Assembly: GCF_036077095.1 (NCBI RefSeq)
Contig: NZ_CP107960.1
Span: 1,178,001-1,242,000 of the forward strand
Direction of reading: 5' to 3'
Length of the DNA: 64,000 bases
Source: Streptomyces sp. NBC_00376
Lineage (GTDB): Bacteria > Actinomycetota > Actinomycetes > Streptomycetales > Streptomycetaceae
The notes beneath the pieces were generated by a model. It worked only from the letters and a program-made list of their open reading frames with translations. It searched no databases and was not told where the DNA came from. The translations under genes were made by a program, and so were the position numbers. Positions 17,604-24,225 of the stretch are shown here, in pieces. How positions within the stretch are numbered: the stretch's first letter is position 1; the number at the start of each line of letters is the position of its first letter.

Positions 17604-18523
17604 CCCTCTCTACGCGCTCTTCGCAAGACAACTCCCACCTCGCGCAGCAGGCTGGGCTTGGTGGGCTTGGGCGGTCCGGGCAGTACGTCGAACCCGGCAG
17701 CCGCGATCGCGGTGAGGGCGGCGCGCCCCCCTCCCACGAATCCGGCGAGAAGCAGCTTGAGCCTGCCGTGGACGCTACCCACCAGGGGGGTGCCTTCATT
17801 CAGCAGTTCCCGAGCGCGTTCCGCTTCGTACGCGACCAGTGAACGCACCGATGCGCTCCCCGAGGGGGCGGCGAGATCGGTTTCGCCGACATGGAACCGC
17901 GCCATGTCGTCGGCGGGGAGATAGATCCGGTCGCGGCCGAGGTCCTCGGTGACGTCCTGGAGGTGCTCGACGATCTGCAGGGCGGTGCAGACGGCGTCGG
18001 AGCGGCGGATGCGCTCGGGGCTGGCGGTGCCGGTGATCTGCAGGACCAACCGGCCCACCGGGTTGGCGGAGAGCTCGCAGTAGGCCAGGAGCTCCTCGTA
18101 CGTCCCGTAGCGGCGGACCTTCTGGTCCTGCCGGTTCGCCTCGACGAGGCCGAGGAAGGGTTCCGGGGTGAGCGCGCAGCGCCGCACGGTGGGGACCAGG
18201 GCGCGCAGCAGGGGGTGGCCGGGACCGTCGCCCGAGGTGTCGAAGACCCGGTGCAGATCGGCCTCGAAGGCGTCGAGCATGGCGAGCCGGTCGTCGGCCT
18301 GCGCGGGATCGAGGCCGAGATGGCGGGCGTCCGCGCCGCCGGGGGCGAGATCGCCGTCGCCGATGTCGTCGACCAGGCGTGCGTAGCCGTAGACGGCCAT
18401 CAGGTCGTCACGCCAGGCGCGGGGCAGGAAGAAGGGGGCTACGGGGAAATTCTCGTCCGCGGCCTTGTCGAGAGTGCTGGGCACGACGTCGTCGGGGTGC
18501 GTCTGCCGGGTACGGGTCACCAC
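17600..18523 (-). CDS. hpnC: Hydroxysqualene synthase HpnC
   Basis: This 307-aa squalene/phytoene-synthase-fold protein leads the operon; HpnC enzymes convert presqualene diphosphate to hydroxysqualene. Motifs seen are YARLVDDIGDGDLA (D52, D53, D56) and EHLQDVTEDLGRDRIYLPADD, plus ENFPVAPFFLPR at the N-terminus, characteristic of HpnC. The start is uncertain: tandem GTG codons lie at 18523 and 18520 with no strong Shine-Dalgarno, and translation may be leaderless or weakly initiated. The promoter of the whole operon should lie in the 440 bp upstream. Confidence 0.92.
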   Translation of the reverse strand: MVTRTRQTHPDDVVPSTLDKAADENFPVAPFFLPRAWRDDLMAVYGYARLVDDIGDGDLAPGGADARHLGLDPAQADDRLAMLDAFEADLHRVFDTSGDGPGHPLLRALVPTVRRCALTPEPFLGLVEANRQDQKVRRYGTYEELLAYCELSANPVGRLVLQITGTASPERIRRSDAVCTALQIVEHLQDVTEDLGRDRIYLPADDMARFHVGETDLAAPSGSASVRSLVAYEAERARELLNEGTPLVGSVHGRLKLLLAGFVGGGRAALTAIAAAGFDVLPGPPKPTKPSLLREVGVVLRRARREG

Positions 18524-18900
18524 GGACCGCCCGGCGCTGGGACGGCGTGAGCACCTCGGAGCTGGAGATTTTCCGTCATTGCCGTCACATCTCCCGTTCT
18601 ACACTGCTGACCCAAAACATCCCATTCCGGACACGCCGCCCGCTCTGCCGAGTGCGGAGCACTGCCTACGGGCCGTACAGCCAGGCACTATCGCCCCACT
18701 TGCCTCGAATCAGCACCGCTACAGCTTACGTTGTACAACGCTCATCCATACGGCGGGGTGTTGGGCGCGTTGCGGCAACGCCGTCCGCCCCGCCAACCTT
18801 CCCCGCACACAAGCCGGTTGACGTCATCCGACGGGACGAGATCCTGCCCGGGACATACTGCCGGGCGCGAAGAGCACCGGCGGAGGTCCACGATCCGGAC
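18524..18900. promoter_or_regulatory. Promoter region of the hopanoid operon with a 12-bp palindrome
   Basis: No convincing gene lies here. At 18729-18740 there is a perfect palindrome, CGTTGTACAACG, immediately followed on the minus strand by TAAGCT, a fair -10 candidate. A repressor bound there would block transcription into hpnC, about 200 nt downstream. No regulator gene for the operon is adjacent at this end. The promoter call rests on sequence inspection only. Confidence 0.4.
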
Positions 18901-18946
18901 GCCGAGGCGGCCTCCGCCGGAGAGCTCCGACGGAGGCCGCCTCGGT
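18901..18946 (-). terminator. Terminator after the TagGH-type transporter genes
   Basis: A 16-bp stem (GCCGAGGCGGCCTCCG at 18901-18916 against 18931-18946, one mismatch at the base) lies 22 bp after the ATPase stop on the minus strand. It is GC-rich and lacks a long T-tract, as usual in Streptomyces. Confidence 0.75.
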
Positions 18947-18967
18947 GGCGCGGAACCGGACGGACCG

Positions 18968-19753
18968 CTACTTTCCGGTCTCGCGCTCGTACGCCTTGAG
19001 CACCTCGTCCGTCGGACCGTCCATCAGCAACTCGCCCTTTTCCAGCCACAGCACCCGGTCGCAGGTGTCGCGGATGGACTTGTTGCTGTGGCTGACCAGG
19101 AAGACGGTGCCGGCCTCCTTGCGGAGCTCCCTGATGCGCTTCTCGGAGCGGATCTGGAACTTGCGGTCACCGGTCGCCAGCGCCTCGTCGATCATGAGGA
19201 CGTCGTGGTTCTTGGCGGCGGCGATGGAGAAGCGCAGCCGCGCGGCCATGCCGGAGGAGTACGTACGCATCGGCAGGGTGATGAAGTCGCCCTTCTCGTT
19301 GATCCCGGAGAAGTCGACGATCCCCTGGTAACGCTCGCGGATCTCCTCGCGCGACATGCCCATCGCGAGGCCGCCGAGCACCACGTTGCGCTCGCCGGTC
19401 AGATCGCTCATCAGCGCCGCGTTCACCCCGAGCAGCGAGGGCTGCCCGTCGGTGTAGACCTTGCCGTGCTCGGTCGGGAGCAGACCGGCGATGGCCCGCA
19501 GCAGCGTCGACTTGCCGGAGCCGTTGGTGCCGATGAGGCCGATCGCCTCGCCTCGGTAGGCGGTGAAGGAGACACCGCGGACGGCGTGCACCTTGCGCAC
19601 CCCGCGCGATTCGCCCTTGCCGCGGCGCATGATCCGGCTCAGCGCCGCGGTGGCGCTGCCCTTGCCGCCGCCGGCGCCGTTGACGCGGTACACGATGTGC
19701 ACATCGTCGGCGATGACGGTGGGGACGCGCCCCGGAGTCTTGTCGTCAGCCAC
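18968..19753 (-). CDS. ABC exporter ATPase, TagH-like
   Basis: This 261-aa nucleotide-binding protein belongs to the ABC subfamily that exports teichoic acids, O-antigens and capsules. It has Walker A GTNGSGKS (75-82), signature YSSGM (166-170) and Walker B VLMIDE (185-190), and ends soon after the NBD, lacking the C-terminal carbohydrate-binding extension of Wzt. About 25 extra residues (GGGKGSATAALSR...) are inserted near the N-terminus. It overlaps the permease gene by 8 bp. The pair would export the product of the five glycolipid-type genes directly upstream. Confidence 0.9.
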   Translation of the reverse strand: MADDKTPGRVPTVIADDVHIVYRVNGAGGGKGSATAALSRIMRRGKGESRGVRKVHAVRGVSFTAYRGEAIGLIGTNGSGKSTLLRAIAGLLPTEHGKVYTDGQPSLLGVNAALMSDLTGERNVVLGGLAMGMSREEIRERYQGIVDFSGINEKGDFITLPMRTYSSGMAARLRFSIAAAKNHDVLMIDEALATGDRKFQIRSEKRIRELRKEAGTVFLVSHSNKSIRDTCDRVLWLEKGELLMDGPTDEVLKAYERETGK

Positions 19754-20675
19754 GGCCGTACCGTTCCTCTGCCTTCCAGAAGTACACGAAGCCCACCAGA
19801 CCGATCAGGACCGCCCAGCCGAGCGCCACGACCCAGACGTGCGCCGGCAGGTTCTCCGAGCCGTAGCCGTCGATCAGCGCGAAGCGGATCAGGTCCATGT
19901 AGACGGCCGCCGGGTTGTACTGCAGCACGTCGGCGATCCAGGCCGGCTTGTCCTTGAGCATCACCGGGATGGAGAACATGACGCCCGAGGCGTACATCCA
20001 GGTCCGCATCACGAACGGCATCAGCTGTGCGAGGTCCGGGGTCTTGCTGCCGAGCCTGGCCATGATCAGCGCCAGGCCGGTGTTGAAGACGAACTGCATG
20101 ACCAGCGCCGGAATGATCAGCAGCCACGACAGGCTCGGGTAGCTGCCGAAGGCGACGGCCACGGCCCCGAGCACGATCATCGAGAACAGCAGCTGCTGGA
20201 GCTGCTGGAGCGAGAACGAGATGGGCAGCGAGGCGCGCGGGAAGTGCAGCGCCCGGACCAGTCCCAGATTCCCGGAGATCGCCCGCACGCCCGCCATCAC
20301 CGAACTCTGGGTGAAGGTGAAGACGAAGACGCCGGTCACCAGGAACGGGATGAAGACATCCTGGGTCATCCCCTTCCGGGTGCCCAGGATCAGCCCGAAG
20401 ATCAAGTAGTAGACCAGGGCGTTGAGCAGCGGTGTGGCCACCTGCCACAGCTGGCCCAGCTTCGCCTGGCTGTACTGGGCGGTCAGCTTCGCCCTGGAGA
20501 ACGCCATGATGAAGTGGCGCCGGCCCCAGAGCTGCCGGATGTACTCGAAGAGCCCTGGCCGGGCGCCGCTCACCGTCAGGCCGTACTTGGCGGCCAGGGC
20601 GGCCGAGGTCAGGCCGTCGTCGGCGGATGGTGGGGTGCTCAATGCCACCGCACCATCATGGGTTGTGTCACTCAC
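19746..20675 (-). CDS. ABC exporter permease, TagG-like
   Basis: This 309-aa inner-membrane permease of the ABC-2 polysaccharide/polyol-phosphate family has six predicted membrane segments after an N-terminal amphipathic region (RRHFIMAFSRAKLTAQYSQ), typical of TagG/Wzm proteins. The GTG at 20675 (MSDTTHDG) is the best start, with only a weak Shine-Dalgarno. It lies 110 bp after the GT2 gene on the same strand, so the exporter is probably co-transcribed with, or separately promoted from, the biosynthetic genes. Substrate is inferred as a phosphopolymer or glycolipid. Confidence 0.9.
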   Translation of the reverse strand: MSDTTHDGAVALSTPPSADDGLTSAALAAKYGLTVSGARPGLFEYIRQLWGRRHFIMAFSRAKLTAQYSQAKLGQLWQVATPLLNALVYYLIFGLILGTRKGMTQDVFIPFLVTGVFVFTFTQSSVMAGVRAISGNLGLVRALHFPRASLPISFSLQQLQQLLFSMIVLGAVAVAFGSYPSLSWLLIIPALVMQFVFNTGLALIMARLGSKTPDLAQLMPFVMRTWMYASGVMFSIPVMLKDKPAWIADVLQYNPAAVYMDLIRFALIDGYGSENLPAHVWVVALGWAVLIGLVGFVYFWKAEERYGRG

Positions 20676-20785
20676 CAGATGAAACTCTCGTATTCAAGAT
20701 GCGCAGCCGGTCGCGGGCGCGGCTCGGAGCGGACAGGTCCCGTGGAGAAGAAAACGTACGTCCCATGCTCTCAGAGGAGAGCCTC

Positions 20786-21670
20786 TCAGATCACCGGAGG
20801 TCGGCCGAGTCTGGTCAGCCGCCACACCGTGCGCCATCTCATCGGACGGCGGGTTCCGCACGGCGTCGCCCAGCCCTCCCGGAAACCGCCGAGCCACGCC
20901 TTGAGCGCCGGGCCCGAGGGCCTGCGGACCAGGGTGAGCAGCAGCCACACCCCGAGGTAGACGGGGACCAGCGGTGCGGGCAGATTGCGACGGGCCAGCC
21001 AGACCCGGTTGCGGGCCACCATGCGGTGGTACACCGCGTGCCGCGAGGGGGCGGTCGTCGGGTGGTTGAGGACCATGTCCGCGCGGTAGTCGATCATCCA
21101 GCCGGCGTCCAGTGCCCGCCAGGCGAGGTCGGTCTCCTCGTGCGCGTAGAAGAACTGGCCGGGCAGCGGCCCGACCTCGGCGATGACCTTGGTCCGTACG
21201 GCGTTGGCGCCGCCCAGGAAGGTCGTCACGCGTGAGGAGCGCATCGGATCGGAGGCGCGCAGGCGCGGCACGTGGCGGCGCTGCGTGACCCCGGTGTCCG
21301 GGTCGGCGATGCGGAAGCTGATGATGCCGAGACCGGGATCGGCCTCGAATGCCTGCCGGCACAGCTCGGCGGTGTCGCCGAGCGGCAGCAGTCCGTCGTC
21401 GTCGAGGAAGAGCAGGGCGTCCACGTCGGCACCGGACGGGCCGAACGCCTCGATCCCGACATTGCGGCCGCCTGGGATGCCCAGGTTCTCGGGCAGCTCG
21501 ACGGTCCGCACTCCCGCGGGGACGGCCGGCACGGGGGCGCCGTTGCCGACGACCACCACCTCGATCCGGTCGCCGTCCTGCCGGGCGACCGAGTCGAGCA
21601 GGGCGCGGAGCTCGTCGGGGCGGTTGCCCATCGTGATGACGACCGCGCCGAGCTTCATGGGCGTGCTCAC
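20786..21670 (-). CDS. GT2-family glycosyltransferase
   Basis: This 294-aa protein has a GT-A nucleotide-diphospho-sugar fold: GAVVITMGNRPDELRALLDS at the N-terminus, LGIPGGRNVGIEAFG in the middle, the DxD-type metal motif FLDDDGLL, and the GQFFYAHEETDLAWRALDAGW block (ED motif of inverting family 2 enzymes). It resembles rhamnosyl or galactofuranosyl transferases. The GTG start at 21670 overlaps the stop of the upstream CDP-alcohol phosphotransferase gene by 4 bp, with an internal ATG five codons on. A hydrophobic stretch near the C-terminus (PVYLGVWLLLTLV) suggests membrane association. Donor and acceptor are unknown. Confidence 0.88.
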   Translation of the reverse strand: MSTPMKLGAVVITMGNRPDELRALLDSVARQDGDRIEVVVVGNGAPVPAVPAGVRTVELPENLGIPGGRNVGIEAFGPSGADVDALLFLDDDGLLPLGDTAELCRQAFEADPGLGIISFRIADPDTGVTQRRHVPRLRASDPMRSSRVTTFLGGANAVRTKVIAEVGPLPGQFFYAHEETDLAWRALDAGWMIDYRADMVLNHPTTAPSRHAVYHRMVARNRVWLARRNLPAPLVPVYLGVWLLLTLVRRPSGPALKAWLGGFREGWATPCGTRRPMRWRTVWRLTRLGRPPVI

Positions 21671-22446
21671 TTCAGCCTGCTCGACGCCAGGATCGACACG
21701 AGGTGCAGGAGCGTCTGGAGCAGCGCGATGCCGGCCAGCACCGCGACCATGAGACGGCTGAAGAACAGGTCGTCGCGGACCGCGTCGAGGACGGCCGCCA
21801 CCAGGACGACCAGGGACGCCTCGACCCCGAGGATGAGCCGGTGGAACTTGAGCGCGCCGGCGGCCCGGCGGGCGAACGCCATGCCGGACGAGCGCGGCTC
21901 CGAGGCGGCCTCCTTGACCGGCGGCAGGCCGCCCTGGTGGCGTGCGACGCCGACGAGGTCGGTCTCGGCCTTGATCAGGATGGCGCCGAGCGCCGCGAGC
22001 GTGCCGAGGAAGGCCCAGAGCCAGTCGATCCGCCCGGTGCCCCACAGGTCGGCGGCGCGCAGGCCGAAGCCGACCAGCACGGCCGCGTCGCAGAGGTACG
22101 CGCCGACCCGGTCCAGGTAGACCCCGCCCAGCGAGAACTGCTTCTTCCAGCGGGCCACCTCGCCGTCGACGCAGTCGAGCAGCAGGTAGAGCTGGACCGC
22201 GAGCACTCCGAGCAGCGCGCCGGGAATGCCGGGGACGAGCAGGGCCGGTGCGGCGAGCACGCCCGCGACCGTCATCACGTAGGTCAGCTGGTTGGGCGTG
22301 ATCCTGGTGTTCACCAGGTGCCGGTCGATGCGCAGCGAGATCTCGCGCATGTAGAGCCGACCCGCCCAGTGCTCACCGCTGCGCCGGTCCTTCACACCCG
22401 GGGGGTGCACGACCGGACGGAGTTCAGCTATGGATGGCTTTTGCAT
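21667..22446 (-). CDS. CDP-alcohol phosphotransferase (membrane)
   Basis: This 259-aa integral membrane enzyme transfers a phosphoalcohol from a CDP-alcohol to an acceptor alcohol. The family signature D-x2-D-G-x2-A-R-x8-G-x3-D-x3-D is complete: LDCVDGEVARWKK through GGVYLDRVGAYLCD. About six hydrophobic segments follow an N-terminal polar part (MQKPSIAELRPVVHPPGVK). The ATG at 22446 lies inside the end of the upstream dehydrogenase gene (23-bp overlap), implying tight coupling. Together with the G1P-dehydrogenase-like and cytidylyltransferase genes it should use a CDP-activated polyol made in this operon. Confidence 0.9.
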   Translation of the reverse strand: MQKPSIAELRPVVHPPGVKDRRSGEHWAGRLYMREISLRIDRHLVNTRITPNQLTYVMTVAGVLAAPALLVPGIPGALLGVLAVQLYLLLDCVDGEVARWKKQFSLGGVYLDRVGAYLCDAAVLVGFGLRAADLWGTGRIDWLWAFLGTLAALGAILIKAETDLVGVARHQGGLPPVKEAASEPRSSGMAFARRAAGALKFHRLILGVEASLVVLVAAVLDAVRDDLFFSRLMVAVLAGIALLQTLLHLVSILASSRLK

Positions 22447-23485
22447 AGTCGGCGTACGCGTCCCTGATCTGGTCGGTGGACAGGTTGAGGTGTTCCAGGA
22501 TCGTGAAGCGCCCCGGACGGGTCTGCGGGGCGTAGTCGACGGCCTGGACGAACTCGTCGGCGGTGAAGCCGATCTCTTCGGGCACGACCGGCAGCCCGTG
22601 GCGGCGCAGGGTGGCCGCCATGTGCAGCGACTCCTCGCGGGCGCCGCGCAGATACATGGCGAAGCAGGCGCCGAGGCCGACCTGCTCGCCGTGGCTGGCC
22701 GCCCGCCTGGGGTACAGCAGGTCGAAGGCGTGGTTGATCTCGTGGCAGGCGCCGGAGGCCGGCCGGGAGTCCCCGGCCACGGACATCGAGATGCCGGTGA
22801 GCACGAGGCCCTCGGCCAGCACCTTGAGGAAGGCGTCGTCGGCGATCCCACCGGGGTGGCGCAGCACCGCCTCGCCCGCCTGCCGGGCCATGGCCGCCGC
22901 GAGTCCGTCGATCTCCTCGCCCTTGACCTCGTGGGCGAGCTCCCAGTCGGCCACGCAGGAAATGTTGGAGACCGCGTCGCCGATGCCGGAGCGCACGAAG
23001 CGGGCCGGTGCCTGGCGGACGATGTCGAGGTCGATGACCACGGCGATCGGGGTGGGTACCCCGTAAGAGCCCCGGCCGTTGTCGTTGTCGAGCGTCGCGA
23101 CGGGTGAGCAGAGGCCGTCGTGGGCGAGGTTCGTCGCCACCGCGACCATGGGCAGCCCGACCCGCGCCGCCGCGTACTTCGCCACGTCGACGATCTTGCC
23201 GCCGCCGAGGCCGACCACGGCGTCGTACCGGTTGCCCTTGATGTCGTCGGCCAGCTTGACCGCCGAATCGAGGGTGCCGTCGCTCACGGAGTACCAGTGA
23301 GCGCCGGGCAGCGCGGGGGTCAGCCGCTCGCGCAGGGCCCGTCCCGAGCCGTCGCTTATCGCGACGGCGAGCTTGCCGGAGGCGGAGATCCGCTGGTCCG
23401 CGAGGAGGCCGGCCAGATCGTCCAGGGCGCCGCCACGGATGTCGACGACGACCGGGGACGGGATGAGCCGGGTCAGTACTGGCAC
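22424..23485 (-). CDS. Glycerol-1-phosphate dehydrogenase-type oxidoreductase
   Basis: This 353-aa NAD(P)H-dependent enzyme of the iron-containing alcohol dehydrogenase fold carries the markers of the sn-glycerol-1-phosphate dehydrogenase (EgsA/AraM) branch: GLGGGKIVDVAKYAA (residues 92-106), the substrate-loop motif NLAHDGLCSPVATL (119-132) and metal ligands D170 (GIGDAVSN), H252 (HEINH) and H265 (SHGEQVG). Such enzymes reduce dihydroxyacetone phosphate to sn-glycerol 1-phosphate, the enantiomer of the usual bacterial G3P. It overlaps the neighbouring genes by 13 and 23 bp. Another phosphoketose substrate cannot be excluded, as the family also includes sugar-phosphate cyclases. Confidence 0.85.
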   Translation of the reverse strand: MPVLTRLIPSPVVVDIRGGALDDLAGLLADQRISASGKLAVAISDGSGRALRERLTPALPGAHWYSVSDGTLDSAVKLADDIKGNRYDAVVGLGGGKIVDVAKYAAARVGLPMVAVATNLAHDGLCSPVATLDNDNGRGSYGVPTPIAVVIDLDIVRQAPARFVRSGIGDAVSNISCVADWELAHEVKGEEIDGLAAAMARQAGEAVLRHPGGIADDAFLKVLAEGLVLTGISMSVAGDSRPASGACHEINHAFDLLYPRRAASHGEQVGLGACFAMYLRGAREESLHMAATLRRHGLPVVPEEIGFTADEFVQAVDYAPQTRPGRFTILEHLNLSTDQIRDAYADYAKAIHS

Positions 23486-24225
23486 GCGATCTCACGGCCC
23501 TTCGCGAGGTCGTCGTGGTTGTCGATCTCCACCCACGTGACTTCGCCGATGGGGGCCACGTCGACGGTGAAGCCGCGGTTCACGAGCTCCTGGTAGCCGT
23601 CCTCGTAGTAGAGGTCGGGGTCGCGCTCGAAGGTCGCCTTCAGGGCGTCCGCGAGCTCCTCGGCGGCCTCGGGCTCGATGAGGGTGACGCCGATGTACTC
23701 GCCGGTCGCGGTGGCCGGGTCCATCAGCTTGGTGATGCGCCGCACACCCTTGCCGTCCTCGGTGATGACCTTCATCTCCTCGTCGGCGAGGTGCTTCACC
23801 GTGTCGAGGGCGAGGATGATCTTCTGGCCGTCGCCCCGGGCGGCGAGCAGGGTCTTCTCGACGGAGACCGGGTGGACGGTGTCGCCGTTGGCCAGGATCA
23901 CGCCGCGCTTCAGAACCTCACGGGCGCACCACAGGGAGTAGGCGTTGTTCCACTCCTCGGCCTTGTCGTTGTCGATCAGGGTGAGGGTCACGCCGTACTT
24001 GGCCTCGAGCTCGGCCTTGCGGTCGTACACGGCTTCCTTGCGGTAGCCGACGACGACGGCGACCTCGGTGAGGCCTATCTCCGCGAAGTTGGCCAGCGTG
24101 AGGTCCAGGACCGTCTTCGCAGCGCCGTCCTGTTCAGGGCCCACAGGCACGAGGGCCTTCGGAAGCGTGTCGGTGTAGGGGCGCAGACGCCGTCCTGCAC
24201 CGGCTGCCAGTACGAGGCCGATCAT
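23473..24225 (-). CDS. Sugar/polyol-phosphate nucleotidyltransferase, LicC-like
   Basis: This 250-aa NTP transferase has the N-terminal pyrophosphorylase signature LAAGAGRRLRPYTDTLPKAL and NGDTV for metal binding. The block WNNAYSLWCAREVL and the C-terminal WVEIDNHDDLAKGREIA resemble the CTP-using LicC (phosphocholine) and inositol-1-phosphate cytidylyltransferases more than glucose-1-phosphate enzymes. I infer that it activates a phosphoalcohol, plausibly the product of the adjacent G1P-type dehydrogenase, to a CDP form for the two CDP-alcohol phosphotransferases. The ATG at 24225 overlaps the previous stop by 4 bp; longer frames upstream are shadows. Confidence 0.85.
   Translation of the reverse strand: MIGLVLAAGAGRRLRPYTDTLPKALVPVGPEQDGAAKTVLDLTLANFAEIGLTEVAVVVGYRKEAVYDRKAELEAKYGVTLTLIDNDKAEEWNNAYSLWCAREVLKRGVILANGDTVHPVSVEKTLLAARGDGQKIILALDTVKHLADEEMKVITEDGKGVRRITKLMDPATATGEYIGVTLIEPEAAEELADALKATFERDPDLYYEDGYQELVNRGFTVDVAPIGEVTWVEIDNHDDLAKGREIACQY

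Noticed and set aside
15143..18523. hpnC/D/E considered as a carotenoid (phytoene synthase/desaturase) cluster
   Set aside because: Order and context (shc, hpnG, hpnH, hpnO in the same operon) fit squalene and hopanoid synthesis, and no lycopene cyclase or crt-type partner is present.
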